In this document: positions 1 to 7,586 of the stretch, one piece after another
Position numbering within the stretch: the first letter of the stretch is position 1
How the letters are laid out: the number at the start of each line of letters is the position of its first letter
Origin: a virus
Strand: one strand, 5' to 3'
IMG/VR virus record: IMGVR_UViG_3300028654_000063
Coordinates: 1-26,185 of that record
DNA: 26,185 nt
Translations under genes and position numbers: made by a program
Notes under the pieces: generated by a model
The model's input: only the letters and a program-made list of their open reading frames with translations
Told to the model about the DNA's origin: nothing
Database searches by the model: none

Positions 1-586
1 CACCAAATGCACCGCCAGATGCTGCATTTCCTATGCCAGTAAATATGTTACCCCATAGGTCAGATTGGTTTTTATTTTTTTGCGCTTGGCCGTTGAATGC
101 TGCGTTCCCTTGCTGGGCTAAAGTTTCTGCCTCTACATCGGCTTGATTTTTGCCAGCGGTAGCACCTGTATTGTAAAAGTTCTCATTTCCGCTTAAGCCT
201 TTTCCATAAAGTCCTAACGCTTTATCCATCCAATTATTATAATCTTGAGATGCTATATCATTAGCCAATTGCATATTTTGTTGTGAATGCTGCGGACTTC
301 CTGCCATACCGCCAGCAGCAGCAGCATTTCCAGAAGCTTGCAGCGCTTGTTGAATGGCAAATTTCATTCCAGGTGATTCTTTATAAGATTCGCCAAATTT
401 ATTCATCATTCCACCGGGATCGTTCATCAGGCCACTATATTGACCTTCAAGATTTTTCCCCGCATTAATTCCATTATTAAAATAAGGCTCGAAATAGGGT
501 TTTGTAGCCCCAGGAATTTGACCATAGTATGGTTGTGCAACATCCGCTGGATTCTTGCCCCCGCTAAACATATCCCAAAAGCTCAT
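1..586 (-). CDS. partial virion protein, probable DNA-ejection (internal) protein
   Basis: The reading frame starts at 586 (MSFWDMFSGGKNPADV) and runs open off the left edge, so only the first 195 or so residues are seen. The protein is rich in Gly, Ala, Asn and Gln, with no signal peptide and few charged clusters. Its low-complexity Ala/Gly/Gln segment around residues 70-95 and its place after the gp10-like gene match the ejection-protein slot of P22 (genes 7, 20 and 16 follow 10 and 26). I infer an internal or ejected virion protein from position and composition; no catalytic motif is visible. The AAGGA ribosome site lies 7 nt upstream of the ATG, inside a small hairpin. Confidence is high that this is a gene, moderate for the role. 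Confidence 0.75.
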   Translation of the reverse strand, partial: MSFWDMFSGGKNPADVAQPYYGQIPGATKPYFEPYFNNGINAGKNLEGQYSGLMNDPGGMMNKFGESYKESPGMKFAIQQALQASGNAAAAGGMAGSPQHSQQNMQLANDIASQDYNNWMDKALGLYGKGLSGNENFYNTGATAGKNQADVEAETLAQQGNAAFNGQAQKNKNQSDLWGNIFTGIGNAASGGAFG

Positions 587-602
587 GATTCATCCTTAAA
601 TC
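587..602 (-). promoter_or_regulatory. AAGGAU-loop hairpin over the ribosome binding site
   Basis: On the minus strand GATTT-AAGGAT-GAATC directly abuts the ATG at 586. It folds as a 5-bp stem (one G-U) that presents the Shine-Dalgarno in a six-base loop. This is one member of the repeated AGGA-loop set described in the findings. Confidence 0.5.
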
Positions 603-688
603 ATTTGTATTATTAAGTAATTTTTCCTTAGAGTACCTTTTCATTCCAATGATTGTCGCACCCCTATTACTATATCACATCGCTATTA

Positions 689-1069
689 TTACGTTATGGT
701 GAATGTCCACCATCGAGCTGCCGTCACATTAGGTGGTGTTGCTGCATCGAAATTAATAATAAATATTTGTGGTACTGTTAAAGTTGTATTGTATATCATT
801 TGACCGCTAATGTCTGGTATTCCGGGCGGTAACGGAATAGGTGATGGTGTATAGTAAGGCACATAAAGTGCAGCAATGTCGGCTGCTTGCGAATCAGTCA
901 ATGGCGGTATCATAATGCCTTCACTTTTATAATTTACCTGTAACGCCTGAAATAAAGAAGCAAAGCCAAGACTCCAAAATGGACTAAAATTACCTTCTTT
1001 ATCAACTACCGGAAATTCTCTAGGCAAATCTGGAAATATTCCACTAAATATACTGTTAGTTGTTGGCAT
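689..1069 (-). CDS. hypothetical phage structural protein, 126 aa
   Basis: The gene starts with MPTTNSIFSGIFPDLPREF and has AAGGATATACAAAAG before the ATG, a good ribosome site. The protein is acidic to neutral and rich in aromatic residues, Pro and Thr, with a Pro-rich stretch near residues 74-87 and a beta-like C-terminus (TLTVPQIFIINF, ending WWTFTIT). There is no membrane segment or catalytic motif. It lies between the gp10-like gene and the ejection-type gene, where P22 carries the tail-needle gene 26. It shows no heptad-rich needle signature, so I do not assign that role. A small virion or tail-accessory protein is the best inference. Confidence 0.65.
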   Translation of the reverse strand: MPTTNSIFSGIFPDLPREFPVVDKEGNFSPFWSLGFASLFQALQVNYKSEGIMIPPLTDSQAADIAALYVPYYTPSPIPLPPGIPDISGQMIYNTTLTVPQIFIINFDAATPPNVTAARWWTFTIT

Positions 1070-1278
1070 CTTTTGTATATCCTTAGTGTTAACTGGGGTT
1101 AAGTTCTATATAACATTCTTCTTAAAAGTTCTTAACATTTAATTCTATGTCTAATACAGTACTTTCCCACATCTTTAAAATATAATAACTATATGATTTT
1201 TATATATTTTTAATTACTATACATAAAAACAGGCTGCATAATAACAATAATAAATAATATATATTTATATTATTATTA
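1070..1278. other. very AT-rich intergenic spacer
   Basis: This 209-base gap after the gp10-like gene is mostly A and T, with runs of TATTAT and ATATAT that can pair imperfectly near 1225-1285. No start codon with a ribosome site and a useful frame was found. It may act as a weak terminator or pause for the gp10 transcript, or hold an AT-rich promoter for the 126-aa gene. No convincing -35/-10 pair is visible. Confidence 0.4.
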
Positions 1279-2994
1279 TTATATGCGAACGTTTGCAATT
1301 CCATCCGTTACAACAAATCGCCCCATACCCCAGAACTTAAACTGAGGAACAAAATCATTTGCAATACCGCACTGCCACCACATCAATCGATTCTTTCTAT
1401 GACCAATTGCTGGCAGATAATAAGCCCACTGATTACCAAATGAAGCCCCGCCATCGGTAGATATAGATAAATCTACATGAGGCAAGGATAGATCACCAAA
1501 ACCCGTATTTGCATCTTGTTGTGCGATTAACCAAGCTTCTGTACCTGCAGCATTGTTTTGGGAAACTATCAGATCAAAATCTTGAGTTTCTAAGTAATTG
1601 AAGTTTTGATAAATCAAGCCAATAAAATCACCTTGAGTTTCTAAGATCAAACCATCTTGAGTTATAAAAATAATCTCACCTAATGATTGTTGCTGGTAAT
1701 CTGTTTCACCGGATTCAATCGTAAAACCTACATCATTGATGACGTGATATTCCTGATCTGGACTGCGTATATTTGCACAGGTTCTTATTCTAGGTATTTC
1801 ATGATTCTCTAGTTCACCAACTCTATTTACATCTTGGTACGTATAAAATTGAGTATCGAATGCATATAAGTTGCCATTGTTTCGTGAAACAAAATAATAT
1901 TGGTTATTAATGTAGGCCACTTCGGACGCAATGAAGTAATTAAGATCCTGGTCAGATGCATGATAGAATTTTTTAGTGATGAAATCATAAAAAAGGGAAA
2001 GATTATCGCTATAGAAATTAATATGGTAAAAGAGATGGCCATCTTGACGATAGAGGAAGGCTTGAGAATCTTCAGGATTCTGTAGTGTAGAAAAAAGATA
2101 ATCAATCCCGTCCGTAGTAATCTTCTGAGGCATTCCACCATTTGAATAAACGATAATTGGACCAGACTTCTCATTCTGAGCGAGCCATACGACCATTTCA
2201 TCCATATACGCAACTGTTGCAGGTGATAGACATCCATAATCAATGTTAAATTGAGTAGTACGTTGGTAAGGAAATAATTGCGCGCCAACATTAAACCATG
2301 CCTCCGTAACGATACTACCCATAACAAATATCATATTACCTTTAGATGGGAAACGCACTACAGCTTTGGTATTATCTGGTTTCGTTGATAAGAGTCCAAT
2401 CTTAGATGATGTAGATGGCCAACTGGTACCTTCATTACTGTCAGACAAACGCCAAGTATTATTTACGGGTGCCCCCTTATAAGTATCTTGACTGGCTGCT
2501 AGTATGAAGTATGTATCATGGAATGTAAGATATCCAGGCGTGAAATTAAGTGGTACGGCTTGAAATACCGGGGTTAATGATGGGTCATAAATATAAAATG
2601 CTGTTCCGTCTGATATACCAATTTGAGGTTTATTATTTTCAGCGATGTAAACTACGCCTGTTTGCGTTTGCAATGTTCCAATCAGTATCACCTGTTCAGA
2701 GATAACACGTTGTTGTTGCTGTGAAAAATTGATAGTAACCAGATAAACATTAGAGCCTATTACTACGACCATTTTCCCAAATTTGGTGCTTGTGAAAACC
2801 GCTCTTCCTTCTGTTCCATTATTAAATTCATTTGATCGAACGCCAACTTTGTATCCTGCGTAAGGCACCATGAAGTCATCGCTAATAAACATGTTGTAGG
2901 TCTTCTCTACGCTTATCTTAGGATATCTTCCGAAGATGCTAGAGCCTACTATGTTTATTGGAATTTGTTTGAAATTCTGGCCTCTTGTTATCAC
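1279..2994 (-). CDS. P22 gp10-like packaged-DNA stabilization / head-completion protein
   Basis: This 571-aa protein matches the P22 gp10 family, which plugs the portal-tail channel after packaging. The family style is visible in the N-terminal line about a named set of values (SVEKTYNMFISDDFMVPYAGY), the repeated beta-propeller-like strands, and the block around residues 215-300 containing FPSKGNMIFVMGS, QFNIDYGCLSP and MVVWLAQNEKSGP. It is somewhat longer than P22 gp10 (about 470 aa), with a C-terminal extension (IESGETDYQQQSLGEI, ending FVVTDGIANVRI). The start codon is GTG, with AAGGA ten bases upstream inside a strong hairpin. It follows the gp4-like gene apart from the HNH and small-gene insert. 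Assignment is by sequence style and gene order. Confidence 0.85.
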   Translation of the reverse strand: MITRGQNFKQIPINIVGSSIFGRYPKISVEKTYNMFISDDFMVPYAGYKVGVRSNEFNNGTEGRAVFTSTKFGKMVVVIGSNVYLVTINFSQQQQRVISEQVILIGTLQTQTGVVYIAENNKPQIGISDGTAFYIYDPSLTPVFQAVPLNFTPGYLTFHDTYFILAASQDTYKGAPVNNTWRLSDSNEGTSWPSTSSKIGLLSTKPDNTKAVVRFPSKGNMIFVMGSIVTEAWFNVGAQLFPYQRTTQFNIDYGCLSPATVAYMDEMVVWLAQNEKSGPIIVYSNGGMPQKITTDGIDYLFSTLQNPEDSQAFLYRQDGHLFYHINFYSDNLSLFYDFITKKFYHASDQDLNYFIASEVAYINNQYYFVSRNNGNLYAFDTQFYTYQDVNRVGELENHEIPRIRTCANIRSPDQEYHVINDVGFTIESGETDYQQQSLGEIIFITQDGLILETQGDFIGLIYQNFNYLETQDFDLIVSQNNAAGTEAWLIAQQDANTGFGDLSLPHVDLSISTDGGASFGNQWAYYLPAIGHRKNRLMWWQCGIANDFVPQFKFWGMGRFVVTDGIANVRI

Positions 2995-2997
2995 GTT

Positions 2998-3015
2998 TAA
3001 ACCATCCTTGGTTTA
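2998..3015 (-). promoter_or_regulatory. AAGGAU-loop hairpin at the gp10-like start
   Basis: Minus-strand TAAACC-AAGGAT-GGTTTA is a perfect 6-bp stem that displays the Shine-Dalgarno in a hexaloop, three bases before the GTG start. The same arms recur at the gp4-like gene (5226-5245), with AAGGAC in the loop. Confidence 0.65.
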
Positions 3016-3021
3016 TTTAAT

Positions 3022-3255
3022 TCATTCTATTTCTATCAATAATCCATGATTATTTGCATTATTATTTATTTTTCCCACTACTTTATACCTGCACCCCATT
3101 ACACAAAAAATTTTATTTACAGCAGCCATATTGGATTTAAAGATTATAAATTTTTTTTCATAACTTGTTATTGAAATCAATCTTGCCTTAATAAGACTTT
3201 CAATACAAATTTTTTGCTTTATTTTTTTCCATTTATTTTTTAGATTCACAATCAA
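3022..3255 (-). CDS. small basic hypothetical protein, 77 aa
   Basis: This open frame of 77 codons is very rich in Lys, Ile and Asn, with no recognisable domain. No ATG opens it: the frame begins after a TGA with TTG at 3255, and an internal GTG lies two codons later. A weak AGG precedes either start. It sits just downstream of the third copy of the repeated leader (3265-3281), in the same position as the two small genes upstream, which supports its being a gene. In another frame the repeat's own ATG gives only a 13-codon peptide. The low-complexity composition and lack of ATG leave real doubt; the alternative is a decayed gene. Confidence 0.4.
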   Translation of the reverse strand: MIVNLKNKWKKIKQKICIESLIKARLISITSYEKKFIIFKSNMAAVNKIFCVMGCRYKVVGKINNNANNHGLLIEIE

Positions 3256-3264
3256 ACAACCTGA

Positions 3265-3281
3265 GTTGAATCATCCTTGAT
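3265..3281 (-). repeat. repeated leader element, copy A
   Basis: Minus-strand ATCAAGGATGATTCAAC, identical over 17 bases to the copies at 3492-3508 and 3700-3716. ATC and GAT can pair around an AAGGAT loop. Here the downstream GGAG of the other two copies is changed to CAGG. Confidence 0.7.
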
Positions 3282-3291
3282 ATTTATGTGG

Positions 3292-3480
3292 TTAAATAAT
3301 CCATTTAAATCCATGAGCCATTAAACTCAACAATCCTACAAATCCTGTGCCCATCAATCCGAGCATCCACCGTTGATTAGACATAATTTGCTTCAATGTT
3401 TCATTGAAACTGTCATTCTTTTGCTTTAATAGTTCAATATTTAACTGCTCTCTTGTGAAATATTCTGTTTCTTTACTCAT
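3292..3480 (-). CDS. small coiled-coil plus C-terminal membrane-segment protein, 62 aa
   Basis: I place the start at 3480 (MSKETEYFTREQLN) because CTGGAG lies seven bases upstream. The neighbouring gene uses the same GGAGTTATYC leader, so a start at 3501 would leave the GGAG inside the gene. Residues 8-40 form a polar, heptad-like helix (REQLNIELLKQKNDSFNETLKQIM). Residues 43-58 are a hydrophobic segment (WMLGLMGTGFVGLLSLMA). This layout of an amphipathic helix followed by one C-terminal membrane helix is like XhlA-type accessory or small holin-like phage proteins. Function is inferred only from topology. Confidence 0.6.
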   Translation of the reverse strand: MSKETEYFTREQLNIELLKQKNDSFNETLKQIMSNQRWMLGLMGTGFVGLLSLMAHGFKWII

Positions 3481-3491
3481 GAATAACTCCA

Positions 3492-3508
3492 GTTGAATCA
3501 TCCTTGAT
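3492..3508 (-). repeat. repeated leader element, copy B
   Basis: An exact 17-base copy of the leader at 3265 and 3700. In this copy the stem extends to AATC/GATT around AAGGAT. It precedes the GGAG ribosome site and the ATG at 3480. Confidence 0.7.
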
Positions 3509-3519
3509 TTAATTAACTC

Positions 3520-3687
3520 TTATGTTAAATGTACTGCATGCAAGGCAATTGGCGCTAAAATAACTGTAAAAATTGCACCGCAAACAGTCATGATTATATT
3601 GAGTTTTCGATTCAATTGCTTATAACATAACTCTTGCATTCTTATTCGAACTTCATGATCTATGAACACTTCTCTTTCTTCTATCAT
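3520..3687 (-). CDS. small single-membrane-segment protein, 55 aa
   Basis: The frame MIEEREVFIDHEVRIRMQEL, ending LHAVHLT, runs from ATG at 3687 to TAA at 3520. The ribosome site CCGGAG is well placed. The first 28 residues are a charged helix; residues 31-51 are a membrane segment (IIMTVCGAIFTVILAPIALHA). Topology is the same as in the 62-aa neighbour, so the two may be a pair of small inner-membrane or lysis-accessory proteins. The start overlaps the stop of the homing nuclease gene as ATGA, which suggests translational coupling. No homology is claimed. Confidence 0.6.
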   Translation of the reverse strand: MIEEREVFIDHEVRIRMQELCYKQLNRKLNIIMTVCGAIFTVILAPIALHAVHLT

Positions 3688-4316
3688 TGGATAACTCCGG
3701 TTGAATCATCCTTGATGTGTTTGTGTTGCTTTAGGTATTGTATCGCTGATTCTAGTAGATTGATATTGTCTTTAAACTTTCCTAAACCAGTATTGCACCC
3801 ATGACATAATAAACCTCTTATTTTTCCACTATCATGACAGTGGTCAATAGCTAATCTGCATATTCCGCCGTTCCTGCTTTTTCGTGTTTCCTCATTGCCA
3901 CATATAGCACATAAGTTCTGATGCTTTCCTAACAATGACTCATAAACGTCTAAGGTTATGCCCAATTGCCTCAAAGACTCATGCACGCTATTTTTTTTCC
4001 AATGTTTCTTTTTTGATTTTTGAACCCATTCTTTATATTTTTCGGGATGTTCTTTTTTATCTTCTCTAGCCCAAATATTTGCTTTTGGTTCAATGTCAAT
4101 TATGCCTTCTCTATATAGTTTCCGTGCTTCATTTCGCGCCGTACATGCCGATGCATTATGCTTTTCTCTATTCTCTTCTTTCCATTTTCTATCTTTATTA
4201 AGTTTGCATAATCTACATCTTAATGTATAGCCCCGCTTAGCTGATTTGTTTGGTTCTATAATAATATTTTCTTGTTCCAATTCACCATGAATCTTGCAAG
4301 TTTTTTCGTGTTGCAT
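3684..4316 (-). CDS. endonuclease VII-type HNH homing endonuclease
   Basis: The 210-aa protein has a Cys-rich N-terminal part (C34xxC37 in RCRLCK) and a very basic middle. Its C-terminal domain is of recombination endonuclease VII type: CAIC at 136-139, IDHCH at 157-161, CHGC at 171-174, then GLGKFKDNINLLESAIQYL. These are the zinc ligands and catalytic His of the beta-beta-alpha-Me fold. It is inserted between the gp4-like and gp10-like genes, a place where phages often carry free-standing homing nucleases. It has its own promoter, and a hairpin that can hide its GAGGT ribosome site. Its last eight codons are made from copy C of the repeated leader, so its 3' end was fitted onto the next gene. 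Host-DNA or rival-phage cleavage is inferred. Confidence 0.85.
   Translation of the reverse strand: MQHEKTCKIHGELEQENIIIEPNKSAKRGYTLRCRLCKLNKDRKWKEENREKHNASACTARNEARKLYREGIIDIEPKANIWAREDKKEHPEKYKEWVQKSKKKHWKKNSVHESLRQLGITLDVYESLLGKHQNLCAICGNEETRKSRNGGICRLAIDHCHDSGKIRGLLCHGCNTGLGKFKDNINLLESAIQYLKQHKHIKDDSTGVIQ
3700..3716 (-). repeat. repeated leader element, copy C (inside the homing nuclease 3' end)
   Basis: The same 17 bases as copies A and B, followed by CGGAGTTATCC. It codes the end of the nuclease while serving as leader for the 55-aa gene. Confidence 0.7.
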
Positions 4317-4323
4317 TTTGTTA

Positions 4324-4344
4324 CCTCTGTAAATAAAACAGAGG
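4324..4344 (-). promoter_or_regulatory. hairpin that sequesters the homing-nuclease ribosome site
   Basis: Minus-strand CCTCTGT-TTTATTT-ACAGAGG is a perfect 7-bp stem with a 7-base loop. The 3' arm contains the GAGG of the ribosome site for the ATG at 4316. In any transcript that enters from upstream, the site would be paired. Confidence 0.75.
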
Positions 4345-4346
4345 CA

Positions 4347-4375
4347 ATAATATGCAATTTACATAAATTTGTCAA
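4347..4375 (-). promoter_or_regulatory. consensus sigma70 promoter for the homing nuclease
   Basis: On the minus strand TTGACA (4370-4375), a 17-base spacer, then TATTAT (4347-4352). The predicted start of transcription falls near 4339-4340, within the 5' arm of the hairpin at 4324-4344. The RNA from this promoter should therefore lack most of that arm. Confidence 0.75.
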
Positions 4376-4441
4376 GGACTCCTTCCCTCAATATTTGAAT
4401 AAATTATAATCTAATTCAATCTATATTGTATTAAAAATATA

Positions 4442-5224
4442 CTAATTGCGCCATCCGTGACCAATATTGACGTCGCCCCAGTTGTAGCCAGGGTTGGAGT
4501 CCGCATAGAGAATCGACAGCTTTTTCCCAGTAACATCAGGTGGATCTTCATACATCAATTTACGCTTATAACTGTCCAAAATCTTCTGTGATTGAGGATT
4601 GAATACGATCCCGTATTCCGAGCACATAAAAGCTGCGAGACTGTAGCGCAGATACTCCAAATAAGCCGTGTCATAGCCCTGAATCCCATTATTAATAAAA
4701 GTATACGGCGTGTAGTATTGGACGTTGTACGTATTAACAAAGCTTGCAGTCACATCTTGCATGTCGGTTTGAAGGTCTACATCAACTAAAAAGATTTTAG
4801 CCTTCATCTTCATGGGGTATGGTTTATCTGGAATGAAGTAGGTTGCAAAGGTTCCACCACCAACACCCCGTTCGTAGTTCCATGAAAAAGGGAGCGTATA
4901 GATGTTATCAACGCGTGAGGAGCCGAAGTAATTGCTACGACTTGTAGAGACCATAGGATAGCGTACTACGCCAATGTTAAAGGTTGAGGTCTCAATTGCT
5001 GCAACATAGGGTAGAAAATAATATTCTTGAGTAGGCACTGCATTAAACGTAATGTATTGCCAATAAGGAATTAAATCGGTTTCAATTTGTTTGAAGTTCA
5101 ACAAGTCGTTCAGCATGTGCAGACCGTCGTAAATCTGGTCGCCTGTAGGAACTTGTAGATTTCGCGCTACGATTCCAGAAAGAAACCAAGAGCGAGTTAT
5201 TAAATCTTGCGCTGTATAGGCCAT
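4442..5224 (-). CDS. P22 gp4-like tail accessory / head-completion protein
   Basis: The 260-aa protein begins MAYTAQDLITRSWFLSGIVARN. Its TGDQIYDGLHMLNDLLNFKQ block is typical of the gp4 family, whose members bind the portal ring and begin tail assembly. The start at 5224 is preferred over the in-frame ATG at 5254: AAGGAC lies nine bases upstream of 5224, and the earlier ATG would run through the ribosome-site hairpin. The middle is rich in Tyr and Phe; no lysozyme motif can be seen. It follows the 288-aa structural gene and precedes the homing nuclease. In P22 the order coat-4-10 is the same, which supports the call. Confidence 0.8.
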   Translation of the reverse strand: MAYTAQDLITRSWFLSGIVARNLQVPTGDQIYDGLHMLNDLLNFKQIETDLIPYWQYITFNAVPTQEYYFLPYVAAIETSTFNIGVVRYPMVSTSRSNYFGSSRVDNIYTLPFSWNYERGVGGGTFATYFIPDKPYPMKMKAKIFLVDVDLQTDMQDVTASFVNTYNVQYYTPYTFINNGIQGYDTAYLEYLRYSLAAFMCSEYGIVFNPQSQKILDSYKRKLMYEDPPDVTGKKLSILYADSNPGYNWGDVNIGHGWRN

Positions 5225-5225
5225 G

Positions 5226-5245
5226 ATAAACCGTCCTTGGTTTAT
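5226..5245 (-). promoter_or_regulatory. AAGGAC-loop hairpin at the gp4-like start
   Basis: Minus-strand ATAAACC-GTCCTT complement-GGTTTAT: a perfect 7-bp stem that shows AAGGAC in the loop, one base before the ATG. It shares its arms with the gp10-like leader. Confidence 0.7.
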
Positions 5246-5247
5246 GT

Positions 5248-5279
5248 AGACCATCCCGAGACCATGCTCGAAATGGTCT
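5248..5279 (-). terminator. intergenic stem-loop (terminator or processing hairpin)
   Basis: AGACCAT (5248-5254) pairs with ATGGTCT (5273-5279), with an inner CGAG/CTCG stem. There is no U tract on the minus-strand side, so a pause or RNase processing site is as likely as a terminator. Confidence 0.5.
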
Positions 5280-5287
5280 TATTTTAC

Positions 5288-6154
5288 TTATACGAGTGCT
5301 GGATATGCAGTGTTAGAAACGCCAATCCATGACGCTACAGACACGCTTACCGCGTCACCGCTTGCAGTTACTTTGTAATCTATTTCTGGTTTAGAAGAGC
5401 CTACGCCTGCGATAACTTGGATGTACTGAGTTTGTGCAACACCTGCTGCAACTCCTGTAATCGTTACAAGACCGGCCGTTGCAGTAGATCCTGTAGGTCT
5501 GAATTGGACTATGTCGCCAGCAGCAACTGGAGTAAAAGTTACGAACAATTCAACAATCACATTAGGAAGAGTAGTCGTAGGAATTGCAGAACTTGCAGTT
5601 AAATCTATTGCGGTGAATGTAGTAGCATTTCCACCAGCTAAGACGCTAATCGCAGGGCTATTGATATACTGCAAGGCGAACTTCATATTTTGTGGTTTTT
5701 GAGTTGCGTACACAAAATTTGATGAGCCATCAGTAGCAGCAAAGCCTAACAAACGATACGAATCATATCCAAAGGGAAGAGTAGGAAATGCATTAGATGT
5801 TAATGAGATTACCGCCCCAACTTGGTTATATCCTCTTGAGTCGCCAATTAGGTAGATTGCATATTGTGAACTTGCAGCAATCGCCCCTGTATCGACACCA
5901 TTAACGCCTGTAATCCTGGAATTGATTAATAGGGGTTGTTGGTAGTTTTGATATAGGACAGTAGGGTAAATGTTGCCACTCGCGTCTGGGAAGCTTATAG
6001 GCATATCAATGACATCGTTCGCGTCACGGGCTTGGCCTGGAGCGATTGCAATGACAGTGGTGGAAGCAAACGAAATATTCATGCCGTCAATGTATAGATG
6101 TGGCAATGCATAAATAGGATCGTTCTGTATTGTTGGTGTAGAAAATGTAGCCAT
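5288..6154 (-). CDS. phage structural protein, possibly head decoration, 288 aa
   Basis: The start MATFSTPTIQNDPIYALPHLYIDG follows GAGGAAAAATC, a good ribosome site. The protein is rich in Ala, Thr, Ser, Val and Ile with regular beta-strand alternation, no charged catalytic clusters and no signal peptide. The C-terminal 100 residues (ALQYINSPAISVLAGG, ending IGVSNTAYPALV) look like a separate all-beta domain. It sits directly after the coat gene. In many podoviruses a capsid decoration or head protein occupies this slot. I cannot name a family from sequence alone. Confidence 0.7.
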   Translation of the reverse strand: MATFSTPTIQNDPIYALPHLYIDGMNISFASTTVIAIAPGQARDANDVIDMPISFPDASGNIYPTVLYQNYQQPLLINSRITGVNGVDTGAIAASSQYAIYLIGDSRGYNQVGAVISLTSNAFPTLPFGYDSYRLLGFAATDGSSNFVYATQKPQNMKFALQYINSPAISVLAGGNATTFTAIDLTASSAIPTTTLPNVIVELFVTFTPVAAGDIVQFRPTGSTATAGLVTITGVAAGVAQTQYIQVIAGVGSSKPEIDYKVTASGDAVSVSVASWIGVSNTAYPALV

Positions 6155-6180
6155 GATTTTTCCTCAATTTGTTAAGTTAA

Positions 6181-6219
6181 TCACCGCAATTACGACATAG
6201 TTCTTCGCAATTGCGGTGA
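6181..6219 (-). terminator. 11-bp inverted repeat after the coat gene
   Basis: TCACCGCAATT (6181-6191) and AATTGCGGTGA (6209-6219) are perfect complements around a 17-base loop, between the coat gene and the 288-aa gene. It lacks a U tract, so it is probably a partial terminator or a barrier that keeps coat mRNA stable. Confidence 0.6.
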
Positions 6220-6226
6220 CTTCCAA

Positions 6227-7543
6227 TTAGCCTTGTGATAACGGTATGACATAACGCATTGAGTACTCAGGTACGATAACAGAGCCATGAGTTTCGTCAT
6301 AAATCATTCCAGTTTGGTTTTGACCGAACAATGAACCGTAAGTCAGACGTAATGAGCACCCTGTGTCGTCATCATATTCATTTGCGGTGTCGTACGGACT
6401 TTGCTCTGGTAATTGAGGCATAGCTAAATAGAACGCATCACCACCTAAAATTCCACCGCAACGATGCGAAGGAAGTCCAAGAATCTGCATCCCAGCAACG
6501 ATTGGGTTGTTCAGGTTTTGGTTTTGACCACCAGCCCAGTTGAGCGCTGGAGTAATATTGATTGTCACTACGCCTGAAGCGTTGGAAACTGCATTTGCTG
6601 TAGCTCTGAACTGTACTGCGTTTGCAGATGGGAAATGACCAATGAACGTTAAATAACGCATATTTGGCTGTCCGCTTACGCCGTCTTGGAATGAGAACAA
6701 ATCCCCAGAAAAAACTGCGCTTGCATCACTTGCAGAAGCCCCAGACACAGTGATTTGAGTGACGTTTTGGCCTGTAGGATCGTTTACAGAAACTACGGTC
6801 AATGTTTGTTGCAGAACGCCTGTATTACCTGAAACATGGATAGGCATTAAGTTAGACTGATAATAATTTACACGAGGTGTACCAAAATCACCCACTTCCC
6901 AACTCATTGCTATCTCATCGTTACGATGTGGAACGAACTGATTTAGACCATTTCCGACGATGCTAGGAACTACGGTATCAGGCAAGTAAACTTTGATTCC
7001 TTCAGCAACAGAACCGTAGTTCTTGAAGAACATGATTGCTTGCGCTAATTGTTGGTAGGAAGTAAGCGCTTGGGTTCCGTTCCCGTAGAAGCGATATGGA
7101 CCTGAGTAAGTATTGAGCGTATTGGTTAATTGTGAGTTAACTGCTGATGCCCAGTTTAATGCAACGTTACCTTCTACTTGTGTAGCAAGTTCAGCAATAG
7201 CTGACTTTCCGAAGACTCTCATATAGTCTTCTTCGCCTTTCTCTAAGTTAAAGATACGTTGTTGGTTCGTCACAGCAAATGAGGTGTTATTCGCTTGGTC
7301 ACAGGCAAGAGTTTGAACTCTTTGTACTGCGGGCTCAAATGATGCCACTAAGCTTGCAGTAGTGGTGAAGCGTGGTGGTAAATCGAAGGTAACGTTAGAA
7401 CCTAAATTCGCTTGAATTTTGTCGAAATCTTTGAATTTTGTATTAGCCGTTGCGATGTGACAGCAAAGGTTTTGTAACAGTGCAAGACCTGAGCGTTGAT
7501 AGGTTTGCACCTGTTGTAAAATATTCGTTGGAAAAACTGCCAT
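6227..7543 (-). CDS. major capsid protein, P22 coat (gp5) type
   Basis: The 438-aa protein is close to the length of P22 gp5 (430 aa). It has the same plan: an N-terminal helix with MAVFPTNILQQVQTYQRSGLALL, a DLPPRFTTTASL strand, then LACDQANNTSFAVTNQQRIFNLE as the long P domain begins. A Thr/Val-rich inserted domain lies near residues 240-340 (TLTVVSVNDPTGQNVTQITVSG), like the I-domain that helps P22 coat fold. The ribosome site TTAGGAGTT lies before the ATG at 7543. Its neighbours, scaffold upstream and gp4/gp10 downstream, fit the P22 order exactly. Confidence 0.9.
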   Translation of the reverse strand: MAVFPTNILQQVQTYQRSGLALLQNLCCHIATANTKFKDFDKIQANLGSNVTFDLPPRFTTTASLVASFEPAVQRVQTLACDQANNTSFAVTNQQRIFNLEKGEEDYMRVFGKSAIAELATQVEGNVALNWASAVNSQLTNTLNTYSGPYRFYGNGTQALTSYQQLAQAIMFFKNYGSVAEGIKVYLPDTVVPSIVGNGLNQFVPHRNDEIAMSWEVGDFGTPRVNYYQSNLMPIHVSGNTGVLQQTLTVVSVNDPTGQNVTQITVSGASASDASAVFSGDLFSFQDGVSGQPNMRYLTFIGHFPSANAVQFRATANAVSNASGVVTINITPALNWAGGQNQNLNNPIVAGMQILGLPSHRCGGILGGDAFYLAMPQLPEQSPYDTANEYDDDTGCSLRLTYGSLFGQNQTGMIYDETHGSVIVPEYSMRYVIPLSQG

Positions 7544-7586
7544 TTGTATAACTCCTAACTAGAATTAAGCTAGGACTCAGGCGGGT

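Noticed and set aside
1827-2327. 166-codon frame inside the gp10-like gene
   Set aside because: Same-strand alternative frame with no start signal; composition is not protein-like in comparison with the gp10 frame.
3684-4316. IscB/HEARO-type RNA-guided nuclease
   Set aside because: The protein has an endonuclease VII-type HNH only, without RuvC parts, and no long guide-like RNA flanks it.
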